Source of the DNA: Physcomitrium patens
Lineage: Eukaryota; Streptophyta; Bryopsida; Funariales; Funariaceae
NCBI RefSeq assembly: GCF_000002425.4
Contig: NC_037255.1
Coordinates: forward strand, 1,371,847 to 1,435,846
DNA length: 64,000 nt
Direction of reading: 5' to 3'
The notes beneath the pieces were generated by a model. It had not been told where the DNA came from. It saw only the letters and a list, made by a program, of their open reading frames with translations, and did not search any database. Position numbers and translations under genes: made by a program. Below are positions 12,302-24,133 of this stretch, piece after piece; positions within the stretch are counted from its first letter, which is position 1, and each line of letters begins with the position of its first letter.

Positions 12302-12592
12302 ATGGGTTTTTATTGCATTGCAAGAAAGGGGCTCCGTATCATTTTTGTATTTGTGGTGCAATAAATCACAATAAAGTCTGTATATAGATTTTGTGTATTA
12401 AAGTTATTGTTGTAATTTATATTTTAGTTTTTATGAGAAACATTTATGGGTTTTGACTCTTGTTTGAGAAATTCTTGGAAAGAAGTATGTGTTGTTGCTC
12501 TTTGCAATATTTAGTAGTGATTATTTTTTTTACCTTATTTACCAAGGTCAATGTTATTAGTGTGTTGAATAATTGATACAAAACTAAATAGA

Positions 12593-12595
<3 letters not shown>

Positions 12596-12624
<29 letters not shown>
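12596..12624. repeat. (TA)n microsatellite
   Basis: About fourteen uninterrupted TA units inside AT-rich DNA. Confidence 0.95.
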
Positions 12625-12627
<3 letters not shown>

Positions 12628-13019
12628 TTTTTACATGTATTTTGCTTTATGAAGAGTATTTTCTATATATGTGCCTATATCAATAAGCATGTAAATATAT
12701 AATTGTACTCAAACCAACTTGAGATAAATTTAATTATTCAAACTCTTACAGTGGCTATTATAGAATCCTAAATGAAACACATAATAAGTAATAAAACTAA
12801 CCTATTGCATCTTAACTATTTCTTAGTAAATAAAATTTTTAAATAATAAAAAAAACAAAAATATGTATTAGAAACATAATTTTTAAATTTTATTTTATTT
12901 TAGTAAATAATATCCAACAACTATTGAAAAGTATTCTACTTTACTTTTTAGTCCAATTTAAACTTAACTCTATATTAAATAATTGAAATATTCTTTGTGA
13001 TAAAAGATTTACACATGTG

Positions 13020-13022
<3 letters not shown>

Positions 13023-13063
<41 letters not shown>
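13023..13063. repeat. (TA)n microsatellite
   Basis: About twenty TA units, the longest TA tract in the window. Confidence 0.95.
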
Positions 13064-13067
<4 letters not shown>

Positions 13068-15780
13068 ATTTTTTAATAAAAAAGTATATCTATCGATATT
13101 TTATTATTCACTTATCATTTATAATTTTTTATTTTAATTGACCATAATCTTATTTTTAAATCTTTATATAAGATAAATATTAATATTTTGAAATAGTGTT
13201 GATTGAAAATTATTATTCTTATATAAAAATATATATATATCTATAAAGAATTCTACTAAGCTATGCTAAAAGATTTAATTCAAATATATAGCATAGATTA
13301 TAACAACTTGTTACAACTTGCATGGTCTACTTAATCAAAATTTAATATAAAATATTTTTGATAAAAATTAAGAAATAGTTATAAAAATTAGACATGATTT
13401 CAAATAGTAGATTTTAGTTTTTTTAATCTCATAATATAGTTGAAAAATCTTGTAAATTAATAAATTAGAACATTAAATATTCTTTAGATTAAAAAAAATT
13501 ATATAAGTATACAAGTATATATAATAACTTGCATTTAAAAATTATGATCAAGTATTGCTTAAAATAAGTACAAATATTTTTTAAATTATACTATATTTAA
13601 TTATTATAATCTAGCAAGTATTGAATTAATATTAATTGGATAATTCATTAGAGAATGTTGATGATAATAAAGATGATTGGATTTGATAATGCTCTTTAAC
13701 TTTGTCTAAAAAATATAATTAAAAATATTGCCTTAAAATTTCTATATAAATAATCTATCTTGTAATATAATATTTGGTTGGAGTTGCTATTGATCCACTC
13801 CTAGATGGTGTTCGTGTTGGATTACAAACTTTGATTTAATTAAAGTAGAGAGAATCTAATAGCTCATATATCTGTATTTATTTTATCAATTGTACAAACA
13901 AAGATGCAATCTATTATGACCAAGGTTAAGATTCTATACAAGAGTCATTGTCTAACAATGTCTACTTGGACAATCTATATTGTCTTCAACTTCTAGATAA
14001 GTCTATTTACAATTTTGCATTAATGTCATTTATGTAGGAGCATTGTATGTATTTCAAAGTATAAAGGTATGTAATCTTGACTATATATTAGATTGTGGCA
14101 AAAGACATAAATAATTGGAGAAGCATTCTTAGACTTCGTCATTTATGTTAGTCATATGACAAGAATACAATTTAATATTGTAACACATTCAATACCAAAA
14201 CATTTTCAAATTCTATACATTATACTACTTTTATTCTTAGACTCTTTGTATTGTATAATGTTGTCTTATAACACATTTAAAATGCATGCAACATAATAAT
14301 ACACTACATTAGACAAAAGCATTGTAAGACACTTTAGCAAAAAAAATTAAAAATAAATAAATAATTATATTATTTATTTATGCATTAATTTTGCAATCAA
14401 ATATGAAAATTTAATAAATTTAATAAAAATTTAAAAAATTAATATAGAATATTATAAATAGATGTATTTATAAAAGGTATTTCAAAAATAAGAAAAAAAG
14501 ATAAAATCAAATTATTATGGCACAATCAAAATTTGGGAGAATTTTATAGATGTGAATAGCATTAATAGATTATATTATTCATCTTTTATCATTATTTCTT
14601 TTTTACAAATAAAATAAATAAATAAACAAATAAACAAGTAAATAAACCAACAAAAATAAAAATAACAACAATTTTAGATGCAAACTTTAAATTAAACTCA
14701 TTACTTTTAAACTTATTCTTCATGCCAAAAGTTAAAATTCTTATAAATGAAGGTCATCTTTCTCTTTTATAATTAATAATTTGTATCTTGTAGTAGATTT
14801 TATATTAGTACTCTCTTATTGACTTTACCATTTTCTAAATACATTTTTTTAACCTATTTATCTACTTTTATGGTTTTCAAGTTAGTGAGTGAAAGTTTGA
14901 AAAAGAATAGAGAGTCAAGAAGAAAGTGCCAATAAAAAAAATATTGAAGAATATAACTTCTTAGTAGTATAGAAAGAAGATGGAACATAATTTTTAGAGA
15001 ATATTAATTGAAGGCATAAGAAGGAGAGCATGAATTTTGTGTTCTATCTAAATTTTCCTCCTTAAGTTGTATTTTTTATGTATAAATAAGATTTTTTTTC
15101 TTTTATAAATGAAATAAAAGGTGATGAAGATAAGTATGTATTGTCATTAAAAATAACCATCTTTTTTTTAATAAAAGGATAACAATGAGCTTTAAGAAGT
15201 TTTTAATTTATTATTTAATCATTGGTTAACATAGATTTTTTTTAAATATATTTTCTCAATGCATTTTTTTTCTATTCATAGCACAATTACTTGGCATGTC
15301 ATGAGTAGAAATATTATAAGCTCTTCAAGTTCTATGTGCCATTCTAAGTGCTTGTATTGATTCTAAAAAAATGTAGCATTTAACAAAAATGACATCAATT
15401 GCATAAAATCAAAGAATGTCATTAAAAACAATTTCATGAGTTTAATTGCAAAAAAAGAAATACATTAAAAACATCTTAAATAATTAAATTAATAAAAAAA
15501 ATACAACAATTATAAATTTATTGGAATCAATCATTATTTATCGATAGAAAATCTAATCTACAGTTAAAGAAATCCATAAAAAATAAAAACCTTAAGTTTC
15601 TTCAAAGCAAAAGTTACTAGTTGTTTGAAAACTGTAAGCATTTATAAATTCATAAATACAAATAATAATAATAATAATAATAATAATTCTTAAATTTTCT
15701 TTTTAAAACAATGAAAACTAGTATTTGAAAAGCTAAAAAGAAATAATTCTTCTTCTTACATTTTAAACATGTACATAGTT
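13064..15780. other. AT-rich intergenic desert
   Basis: Roughly 2.7 kb of very AT-rich DNA with no coding frame over 60 codons and no recognisable element ends. A less AT-biased part at about 13,780-14,300 may be an old transposon fragment, but no domain is visible. An (AAT)n tract lies at 15,661-15,687. Confidence 0.6.
15661..15687. repeat. (AAT)n microsatellite
   Basis: Nine AAT units in AT-rich DNA about 360 bases before the receptor-kinase pseudogene. Confidence 0.95.
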
Positions 15781-16050
15781 GTCCCTGCTCTTTTCACATA
15801 CTGTGAGCACAGCTATGCACACAAGTTTAGGGTTTTATATGTGTGGGTTTTATTAGTGCTAACTCGGTAAGCTAGGTAACCCAACTTCGTTTGCTTCACC
15901 TTCATTTCTTTCTTAGTGATTAGGTTTCGACATAGCTGCAAGTTCACCGTCAAACCTGAGCTGTGGTCAAAGTATGTGAAAAGAGCAGAGAGACAAGGAG
16001 CTATGAAGTGAAGAATCTTAGGTTTTCCATGTGCACATGAAACTGCAAGC

Positions 16051-17830
16051 ATGGTAATGCAACTCTGCCCTCTTCTCTTCGTCTTCTCTGTCATTAAGTT
16101 CAATCCACTTTTTGGAGCTCAAATATGGTGCAGCTTTCTAACTTACAACTGCGGATCTGTGTTGAGTCGACAGAACGTGGTTGTCGCCGGACACACTTGC
16201 AGTCGCGTATGTTGTCTAAACCAGGTCTCGGGAGTATGATGCGAAGTTCTTAGTATCATGCTGTTTTTACGAGAATGTTGTGCTAGCTAGGCAAACTGCT
16301 GGACTTGCTGGGCTAAGATGTGATTAGTATGACATGCTGAAGATGGCTTTGAACATCGAAACTACTGTTCGGAAGCTTGCTCAAGTGAGCTGAAGAACCC
16401 CACAAGCTTGAACACTGGAAATACTTCGCTTGAAGGCCTCTCCAGAATTTCGAGATGATTTGTTTGTGGCACTGCATGCTGGATGACAGTATTCTACAGG
16501 ATTTCGGATACATAACGAATGTTTTTTTGAGATTCGGTCTCTCCGAAAATAAATTTGTGGGAAGTATACCCCAGTGGCTGACGTCTGCGACGAATTTAAA
16601 CAGAATTATGCCACCAGATCTGCATTAAACACCATCGGCAATGCCAATTAACGATACCTTCACGGATCGTTTTCCAAGGGTTAGTGATCCAGCTTGTCGG
16701 CACCCCAGTTCGACAACAGCAAGATGATGTGAGTTGTTGTGGAAATCTTCTCAACAGCAGCAATAATGTTTGTCTTTGAATGATGTTGCATCATCAGGAA
16801 GGACAAGCCATTTTCGCAACCATGGGGAGCGAAGCAATAGTTCATGGCACGAAACGGCTTCACAGTGCAGAGGATGAGTTCGCAGTCTGGAACGAGAGTG
16901 ATGCTATTGGAAGAGGTGGGTCTGAGGAAGTCCACGATGAAGGAACTTAATATTTCAGGCAAAAATGGATGTCATTTGAACTACCATGCTCTCCTCACTC
17001 GCTTCAAAAGCTAATAAATTACAACTTTCTACTCTGGTTACGAAACTTGGATTCATGGCAGCAATTACAACTCAAAGCTGCTAGTTTACGAATTCACGGC
17101 CAAAGGTGAGATTTTGCACATGAAGTTGGGAGTTACTCTCGACTGGAGAATTTGGTTGAGGATCGACCCAAGCTCTGCGCAGCTATGAAACTCTAAGCTT
17201 ATACACGCCTTATTTTGCAGGTTCCCATGGGTTACATTGCGCCTGATAGGCTTCATGTTTTCTCTCCCTCTGATTTATCGCCTCCTTTGGCACAACCAGA
17301 TGCCTCGAATTTCTAGACATGCGTTCGTGTACATGATTAGAACGTGTAAAAATACGCACCTTGTAACACCGTAGGGTTCAGCACAAAGTTTGCAATTTTA
17401 AATGTCTGTTCAAATTGGTAATCCATGCATTCCACTTGATGTCGTCATTGTATTAAGACTTCTTGCTGACCTATGCATCAATCTTAAGGATATTTTCTTC
17501 CATTAAGAATATGTTTTAATGAATCGGCTAAAAGGTTGTGTTTACAGCTTTGACGTCGTTCTTCTTGAGCTGATTAGCAGCAAGTAACCCACGGATCATT
17601 CTTTTAGTGAGGGAACAAACCTTGTGAAATGGGTTAAAACGGGAATACGGAGTAAAGAAAGGATCAACGAGATCATAGACCACTGCATCAGATCCCCTCC
17701 TCCCAGCTACTATCTCTTCCCTACTCTGACAAAACTAGTTTTCATGCACACTTCATGTTCCGCGTCCATCGATGCAAGTCGTTGCATTAATGCTGATGGG
17801 GGAAGTCCAAAAATGAAAGAAATCTAGAGG
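16051..17830 (+). pseudogene. decayed LRR receptor-like kinase
   Basis: Fragments of an LRR receptor kinase lie in collinear order but in different frames. A hydrophobic start like a signal peptide comes first (MVMQLCPLLFVFSV, 16,051). Then come LRR-like pieces near 16,390-16,450 (LKNPTSLNTGNTSLEGLS) and 16,534-16,570 (LSENKFVGSIPQWL). The kinase N-lobe/hinge follows at 17,068-17,185 (SKLLVYEF, then LDWRIWLRI). Next is the APE-region motif GYIAP near 17,230. Subdomains IX-XI are at 17,543-17,740 (VYSFDVVLLELISSK, an in-frame TAA, then PTDHSFSEGTNLVKWV and LFPTLTKLV). The HRD catalytic loop, DFG and most LRRs are missing and there are several stops. In a working gene these parts make an extracellular LRR domain and a cytosolic Ser/Thr kinase. 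Subfamily is not resolved. I infer a non-functional relic. Confidence 0.8.
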
Positions 17831-18597
17831 TACTGAAAAGCTGCATGAATGTTATATTCGTGTCTGATATTGCTACAATAAATTAGTGGTTTCACAGAAT
17901 TGCTTTAATTTAGTGCTCTGCTGTAGCTTGTAGACCAACAACCAAAATGGTCTTCGTTCACCACTTCGCCGACACTGCCTTTTTCAACATGACCACTGGA
18001 TTCAACAATTCTGCGGGTGAAACACATCCATTTCTGCAGTAGCAAAGGAATTGTGAGTTAATTTCGTAGAATTTTTTGTTTTTTTTGTTTTTTTTTATTT
18101 TTATTTTTATCAAATCTAACTGTAGATGTGGGTAAAGCACAGAAATCCTGGACAGACTCTGACTCCACGCCTGTGTGGGGCTCGATCCAGAACTTTTGTA
18201 CCAGATCGCACCTCCTTCTAACAAATGGCAACGTCCGTTCTGGGCCAGATTTCCAAGCTTGACTTGCCAAGTCTACATACTTAAAAAAAAACCAAAAAAA
18301 ATAAAATAATAATACTAATAATAATTCCCCCCGATAGAAAGTGACTGCACCAGAGCAAGGCGTGCTTTGAGCGAGTTTTTAACTGAAGAAGAAAAGAAAA
18401 AACTGCACTTGATTCGCATTTTCCACTTCACTGTACAAATCCTACACAACTAGAAATGCTTGAGTAATGAGATCAAGTGAAACCAGTACACAGTGCTTTT
18501 TTATCCCTTCACTATGAAGAGCTAGCAAGTAACAGTTCTAAAGTTATCAGAATGATTTAGACTATTGACAGTGTAGAGCCTAGACTGATTGTCTATT

Positions 18598-18621
18598 TAT
18601 ATATATATATATATATATATA
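18598..18621. repeat. (TA)n microsatellite
   Basis: About twelve TA units. Confidence 0.95.
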
Positions 18622-19046
18622 ATTTGTTGTTGCTTGTACTTGGCCACTGTTGGAAGTACTGAGATGGAGCATGTTTCAACAACCATATGATATTCTTGGA
18701 CGCATATCCCTCATGAAATCATATACTGTGGGGAATTGCCTCCCCATCATCAATCAGCCCCACTGCCATGCCCTTTTTCTAGAATATATTGTGTGGGTTT
18801 CTGACTTTGGTGCTGTTGCATTGAAATGTTGGTACACTGTGTCTGTGTACTATAGGTTCCCCTCCCTCCCTTTTCTTAAGATTGGACCTTGATATTCATG
18901 CAGTTGGACTGAGAGCTTTGTCAAGCTTTAGGGCTTGTACAAAATTCTCAGTCATGGTCTGTTATTACTTCTTCACCATCAGTGGTTTTATGTTGACCAC
19001 ATTGGACTTCCACATGTGGTGCTCATGGGGTTTCATTTTTATATGC

Positions 19047-19073
19047 TATATATATATATATATATATATATAT
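19047..19073. repeat. (TA)n microsatellite
   Basis: About thirteen TA units, followed within 90 bases by a second short TA tract. Confidence 0.95.
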
Positions 19074-20144
19074 TGTAATGATAAAAGAGGAAAAAGGGGG
19101 GGGATAGGAACAAGGAAAAAAAGAGGAAAATCAAGATTTTTTTTGTATATATATATATATATTAGAACTCAATAAACATACACGTGTGAATTTAATTAAA
19201 TTGATTCTAGATTAGTTTAATATTAACAAGAATAATTTTTGGTTTTTAAATTTTATTATTTTATATTATATTTTATATCAGTTTATGTTATAAAAAATAC
19301 AGAAATTAGATAACAAAAATAATGATATTTTTAATTTTTTTCTTTGAATGTATTTGCAAATTTAGAAACTAACTTTATACCGTGTACTGTTTTAATACAA
19401 TAAATAATGATTTTTTATACTTAGTATTATTCACTTATTATTTTGTGACTCATACAAGCTAGTAAGTTGACTTGTTAAGTCCAAAAGATCCTTGCCTAAC
19501 TTAAAAAGGCACCACTTGTAATATAATTCTTTAATTTTGTAGTATTAAAAAGAATTAGGTATAAAAATATAATGACTAGATTACCTTTGAATTGGTTAAA
19601 GTTTTTTATGTTTGCAAAATAGTATTTTACATATAATAAGAAATTATTTAAAATTAAATTTTACAATAAAAGTAAAAATTTCAAAAGTAAAACAATATTT
19701 CGTATATGTAGAATATCCTAATTAGAATTGGCCAGCACAAAACAAAAAAATAAGATGAAAAAAAAAACAAAAAAAAACAAAACAAAATAAAACAAAAGCA
19801 TTCCAAGTAGCTGCCAAAAGCTTGAGAAAGTTATAGATTATCGTAATATTTAGAAATCTAATATAATCTAAAAATAGTTTATTTGATTAAGTGTAGTACT
19901 ACTTTATTTTATTCTATTTTCATAGGCAATAGGTATGTTGGTTTGCTTGTTATACAATTGTCTTGATAACATAGCATGCATACAAGTTTAAAAGCCTATT
20001 GGTATTCTCTTGCCACTACTTTTTTAAGAAAGTAGCACATGCAATTTCAAATAGATCTCCAAATAAATTTTCATTATTATGAGATTTTGTGAAAACACAT
20101 TACTTTGCAAAAAGATTCAAAATAAACAATAAAAATATTTTCTA

Positions 20145-20146
<2 letters not shown>

Positions 20147-20175
<29 letters not shown>
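20147..20175. repeat. (TA)n tract abutting a MITE-like element
   Basis: About fourteen TA units directly against the left terminal repeat of the element at 20,176. A second short TA tract follows the right end (20,380-20,391). Confidence 0.9.
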
Positions 20176-20177
<2 letters not shown>

Positions 20178-20373
20178 TAAATAGACCTAGACTTTTACTA
20201 AATTGATCCACCCATCTTTACCATCATAAAAAGAAAAATAAAAATGACCTCTAGATTTATTTCTCCACTACTAGATCTGAAACCAATGAAATCCAACCAC
20301 ATTCATCATGATTACTATGTTTTTTTTTTATTATGGGTAGGTTGATTTAGTAAAAACCTAGGTCTATTTAACA
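20176..20373. mobile_element. MITE-like element with about 40-bp terminal inverted repeats
   Basis: The left end begins GCTAAATAGACCTAGACTTT and the right end, in reverse complement, begins GTTAAATAGACCTAGGTTTT. The match continues through TACTAAAT and a CCACCCA/CCTACCCA block, giving arms of about 40 bp with a few mismatches. The element is about 200 bp, too short to code for a transposase, and its centre has no open frame. It sits between two (TA)n tracts, as expected of an element that targets TA dinucleotides (Tc1/mariner-Stowaway type) or lands in TA repeats. The superfamily is not fixed by the sequence. Confidence 0.75.
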
Positions 20374-20399
20374 TTCCCCTATATATATATAAGCATAAA

Positions 20400-22860
20400 C
20401 CTATGCCATTAGGCATTACATTCTCAGGCACATCCATTCATTTCTTCATTCATCCACACTTCTATGTTTCCATGGTCCAAGGTTCTCACATTTCTAGATT
20501 CCTTGGTTTGTATCTTCTCACATTCCCTGGTTCCATGGCTCTCATATTTCTTAATTCATGGGTTTGTATGTTCCTATGTTCCCTTGTTCCTTGACTTCTC
20601 CAAGTTCCCTTCTTCATGGCCAATCAAAAGACTTTTTGTCGCTTTGTGTTATACCCAAATTATCTTATACATAATAGATAGATATATATTTTGGGCTTGG
20701 CCCATAAGAACCCAACAAAACATTCATTATAATAAGGAATGTAACCCTCAAATCAAGCCAAGCAAGTGCTATCATCCCCTTCACAAACACCCATCCAAAC
20801 TCCCTCTCCCCCATGCAGAGCCTGTGCAAACCCATGGTGCACGTGGACAAAACCTGCTTGCCACATAAGCCGCTCAGAGGTCTGACCTCACGGAGATCGA
20901 CAGCTGTCAATGTCCTCCACGCCAGCCTGGCCTTGATCCAACCCCCACAACCCCCTCCATTATGCAAGGTCTTTGTAGCCACGTGGGACTGGCAGAAGTG
21001 GGTGAAGCGCCAGCTGGGTTTGAGGCACTTGGGGAACGAACGAACGAACGATCGAGGGACGAACAAAGGAAGAAGTCGCCGACTTTATTGAGGTGGAAAA
21101 AGTACCGTAGCTGGATATGACGCTAAACCTGGAGGTGGGGGGGGGGGGGGGGGGGTTTCCATAACCTATTTTCGGCATCATCAGCGAAATGCTTCATTGC
21201 GTTTAAAAATCGGGGGGCTATATTTGGAGGTAGCGGGGAGAGTTGGCAGGCACTGTGCCGAATCCAGAATGCGGTGAAGAAAATTCGGGAGAGACTGCCT
21301 CGATCACGGCGGTATCCGAACAGGAAGTACACCGCAGTCAACCGGCGATGTCAGTGCTCCGGCTAAAAGTAGCAATCGGATTTTGTCGTAGGCGGAGTTG
21401 GGCTTAATTCGATATATTTGCATGGTCGTTGTGGGAGCAGATCGCTGCTCCTGGGCATCGAAGTTGGGGAGATATGGAGTCATGAGGTAGTTTGGCACAT
21501 CACCGTGAATCGACAGTGGCATGATTTCCTGGTTGAAGAAGATCTACAGCACAGCTTTTACTCATGGCAGTGGTTGTAATTCCCAAGAGTTTTGGGAGTC
21601 CATGGCCGTGCCATGCGCCTCGATCTCGGGCACGCATCCCGTCTTGTCTCATGAAAAGACCCCTATGGTTGCAGTCGTATGGTCTAGTGGGCGACGACGA
21701 GGTGCTTGATTGATTGCAGGGTTGGTTCCTATAGCGTTGACCGCATCATGTCCTTAAGCTGTGTTCGCGACCTCTAATCTGAATCTTGCCCACTGCTTCT
21801 CTGTCTCCGGGGATTAGCTTCCAAGGTCGAGTCTAGTCTCAGCGACGCGGAAGATTCTGCATCCTCTCATGTGATTGTCGAGATTGTCCCTCAGGATGCC
21901 TTGGTGGTGAGATTTGAGAGCTGTTGGGGTGGATGGATCCATGGTCGGCGCACCAAATGGAGGGGGAATCGTGACGACGCGAAGGTAACTCATCTGCTGT
22001 CAGGCTCTGGGTGCCCTCGGTTGTGAGTCTGCCTTTTTCGTGAAATGTTTCTTGTAATACTTTGCAGGAAGAGGATTAGGTTGGTAGCGGCGTCTACGTT
22101 GCGAGGATGCAACCAGGACAGCAGTGGTAGGGAACTGGTGTCTTTCATGAAATAGCATTGCTGTGGGTATTGAAGTGGGTGGTGATGCCATTCATCGACA
22201 GGCTTGAATTACACCGTGATCGATTCTCAGGTTGCTGAGAGTTTTCGGACTCGTCTCTCTGGATACGTTGTGAGATTTCGTCTGTAGCCCGTCTTAGGAA
22301 GAGTGTTTTCCACGATTTCGAAGTTTGGTAAAGCTCATGCCAAGGGTGAGGTTTCTGTTCATCAGGGGCGAGCTTCCTTCGACACATTTACTAGTCAGTG
22401 AAACAAAAGTACACGGAATGAGTCGGAGAAGAAGACGAAATGTAGTTTCAACAACGAGAGGGATTTTGTTTTGCTTCTCGTAAGAATCAGTACGGGTTGC
22501 TATTCTCACCGCCTATATGGCTAGCTATGGTTTGCGTATCTTTACTGGGAGGACGCGAGCCATTTGCGAGCACCTTTGTCGCACTTTGTTTCCGGTGCAC
22601 TGGGACTGGCGAATTCCTAAGTCGTCGAGGTGTAGAGATGCAACTGCTTGGGGAAGCCTAATGTTAGTGGTTCTTTCTAAGCTTTGAGTTCGTGACGGAT
22701 AACGGCAACGCTCAATTCTGAAAGGTTTCAGTGTAGTTCCACATTTGGAGATGAAGGAGGTATTTAGGGCTTCTTACTACTGGTGCCAACAGCTTACATA
22801 GTTGTGTGCATTTTTTCTTAATTTTGTTTCCTGGATTTGAAATATACATTAAATCCTGCA
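20400..22860. other. upstream region of the EPTSP-motif gene
   Basis: A low-complexity stretch at 20,450-20,600 consists of diverged repeats around TTCCATGGTTC and TTCTCACATT. From 20,800 the DNA is GC-richer, consistent with promoter and leader. It holds a GAAC tetranucleotide run near 21,030-21,065 and a 21-base G run at 21,137-21,157. Open frames on both strands lack family character. Confidence 0.4.
21137..21157 (+). repeat. G21 homopolymer
   Basis: Twenty-one consecutive G, unusual in this AT-rich genome. It could form G-quadruplex-type structure and is prone to length error in sequencing. Confidence 0.9.
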
Positions 22861-24133
22861 ATGACGAACGAGATTAGGAAGCCAGAAGTGAGTGAGCGAA
22901 TTCTCGAGAGCACCGAGATTAGGACTTCTGAATATTCCACCTTGGCGGCACTGATGGGCATGGAAGACTCAACAAACGCGAGATGCTGGCAGGGAGAGAC
23001 GGAGCTAGGAGTTGGGTTGGGGTTTGGCAGTTCTTTAACAAGGCAAAAAGAGAGCTGCTTTTCACCTTATGCTGGATTCGAAATTCTCGAAAAATCAAGA
23101 TCGACGCAGCTAGGGACACCCAAGCATCATCGTCCAGGCCATGGAGTCTTCACGTGCTTCCGGCACAGTACTCTGAACCTGGTATGGCTCTGCTTCACTC
23201 CCGTTTTCCGCAAACTGAAGCATTCTCCTTTAGACTGAATATTTGCACTTTCGATCGTGACCACGCTGTTGTCGGCCTGATTGTTGGCCGGCCTGCTTGC
23301 ATTTGGATGGGCAGGCGGTTCCGGATTTGGAACCCAGCACACCACCGTCTAGGAGTGGACCCATAGCAGCGCCTCGCACGAACGGTACTGCAAATATCAA
23401 ATCTTCTTTCATGGACGAGGCTATTGTTCACCACTACCAACAACCTCACAGTGATGGGGATCTGGATCTCGAGGAACCTACCTCTCCAGTTGTGAATTGC
23501 ATGGGCCAAGTGCGACAAAAGAAGGCGGAGCGGCGGCCTAAGAAGGTTGAGCCACCGAGGGAACTGGACCCCAGGGAGAAGCTACGGAGGATGAAGTCGC
23601 AAGCGCCAAGGACACCACCAGCAAAGGCAACTAAGTCCAAGTCGTGCAAGTGGAAGCAGCTCATGCGATCCACGTCGAGCTCCATAAGTCCCAGCAACCA
23701 TCCCCTCGGTGACGGAGAGCCTGATATAATTGACCTCGGTCGCTTCAGCTCCGCAAGTTGCTCCTCAGAGCCTTTCATCCACAGTACCGGAGAAGTGTCG
23801 TGCCAGATTGACAAGCGCTCGGATAAAACATTTCAGCTAATGCGGCGGAAGACTGTTTGGAGCTGCACCCCTAGTTCTGATACCTGCCGAGGAAACGAGA
23901 CCTCGCCCACACGCTCGCAAGAACTGGATGCTGCAACCGATTCTGCAAATGTGGAAAGCGAGCTTAGAAGAACAGTGACCGAGTGTGAACCAGTATTCAA
24001 AAAGCTTCCAAGCTTGAAGACGATGAGAGTGGAATCCCCCAAGTGGCTCGCAGGCGAGCCATTGAGGGGCAGACGACAGGTGGCACTGAAGCAGATAATG
24101 AGTTCATCCACTTCACCTTCGAACAGTATTTGA
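22861..24133 (+). CDS. plant-specific protein with EPTSP...GQV motif (379 aa, 2 exons)
   Basis: Exon 1 is 22,861-23,181 and exon 2 is 23,315-24,133, joined by a phase 0 intron (GTATGG donor, GGGCAG acceptor). The start is the first in-frame ATG (MTNEIRKPE); MGMEDSTNARCW at 22,954 is an alternative. Recognisable blocks are GVGLGFGSSLTRQKESCFSP (about 50-70), a Pro/Arg block RSGPIAAPR (120-128), and LEEPTSPVVNCMGQVRQKK (159-177). The rest is Ser-rich and basic with nuclear-signal-like clusters such as KKAERRPKK. I recall the EPTSP-x-V-x-C-x-GQV block from a plant-only family loosely labelled 'syringolide-induced protein 14-1-1'; its biochemical role is unknown to me. No membrane segment or enzyme domain is visible, and the protein looks largely disordered. 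Confidence 0.75.

Larger units (their letters stand above)
17831..20146. other. non-coding region with simple repeats
   Basis: Contains T-rich runs near 18,070-18,110, A-rich runs near 18,280, and (TA)n at 18,598-18,621 and 19,047-19,073. A moderately GC segment at 18,620-19,030 has an open frame without family character. From 19,180 the DNA is AT-rich with no supportable feature. Confidence 0.5.

Noticed and set aside
13023..13063. Long (TA)n tract as a CRISPR-like or origin-like repeat
   Set aside because: It is a plain dinucleotide microsatellite; similar tracts occur about ten times in the window, and no spacers or conserved repeat units exist in this eukaryotic sequence.
20665..21091. 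Overlapping long frames on both strands near 20.7-21.1 kb
   Set aside because: Both strands are open because of GC-richer composition; neither has a recognisable motif or splice partners.
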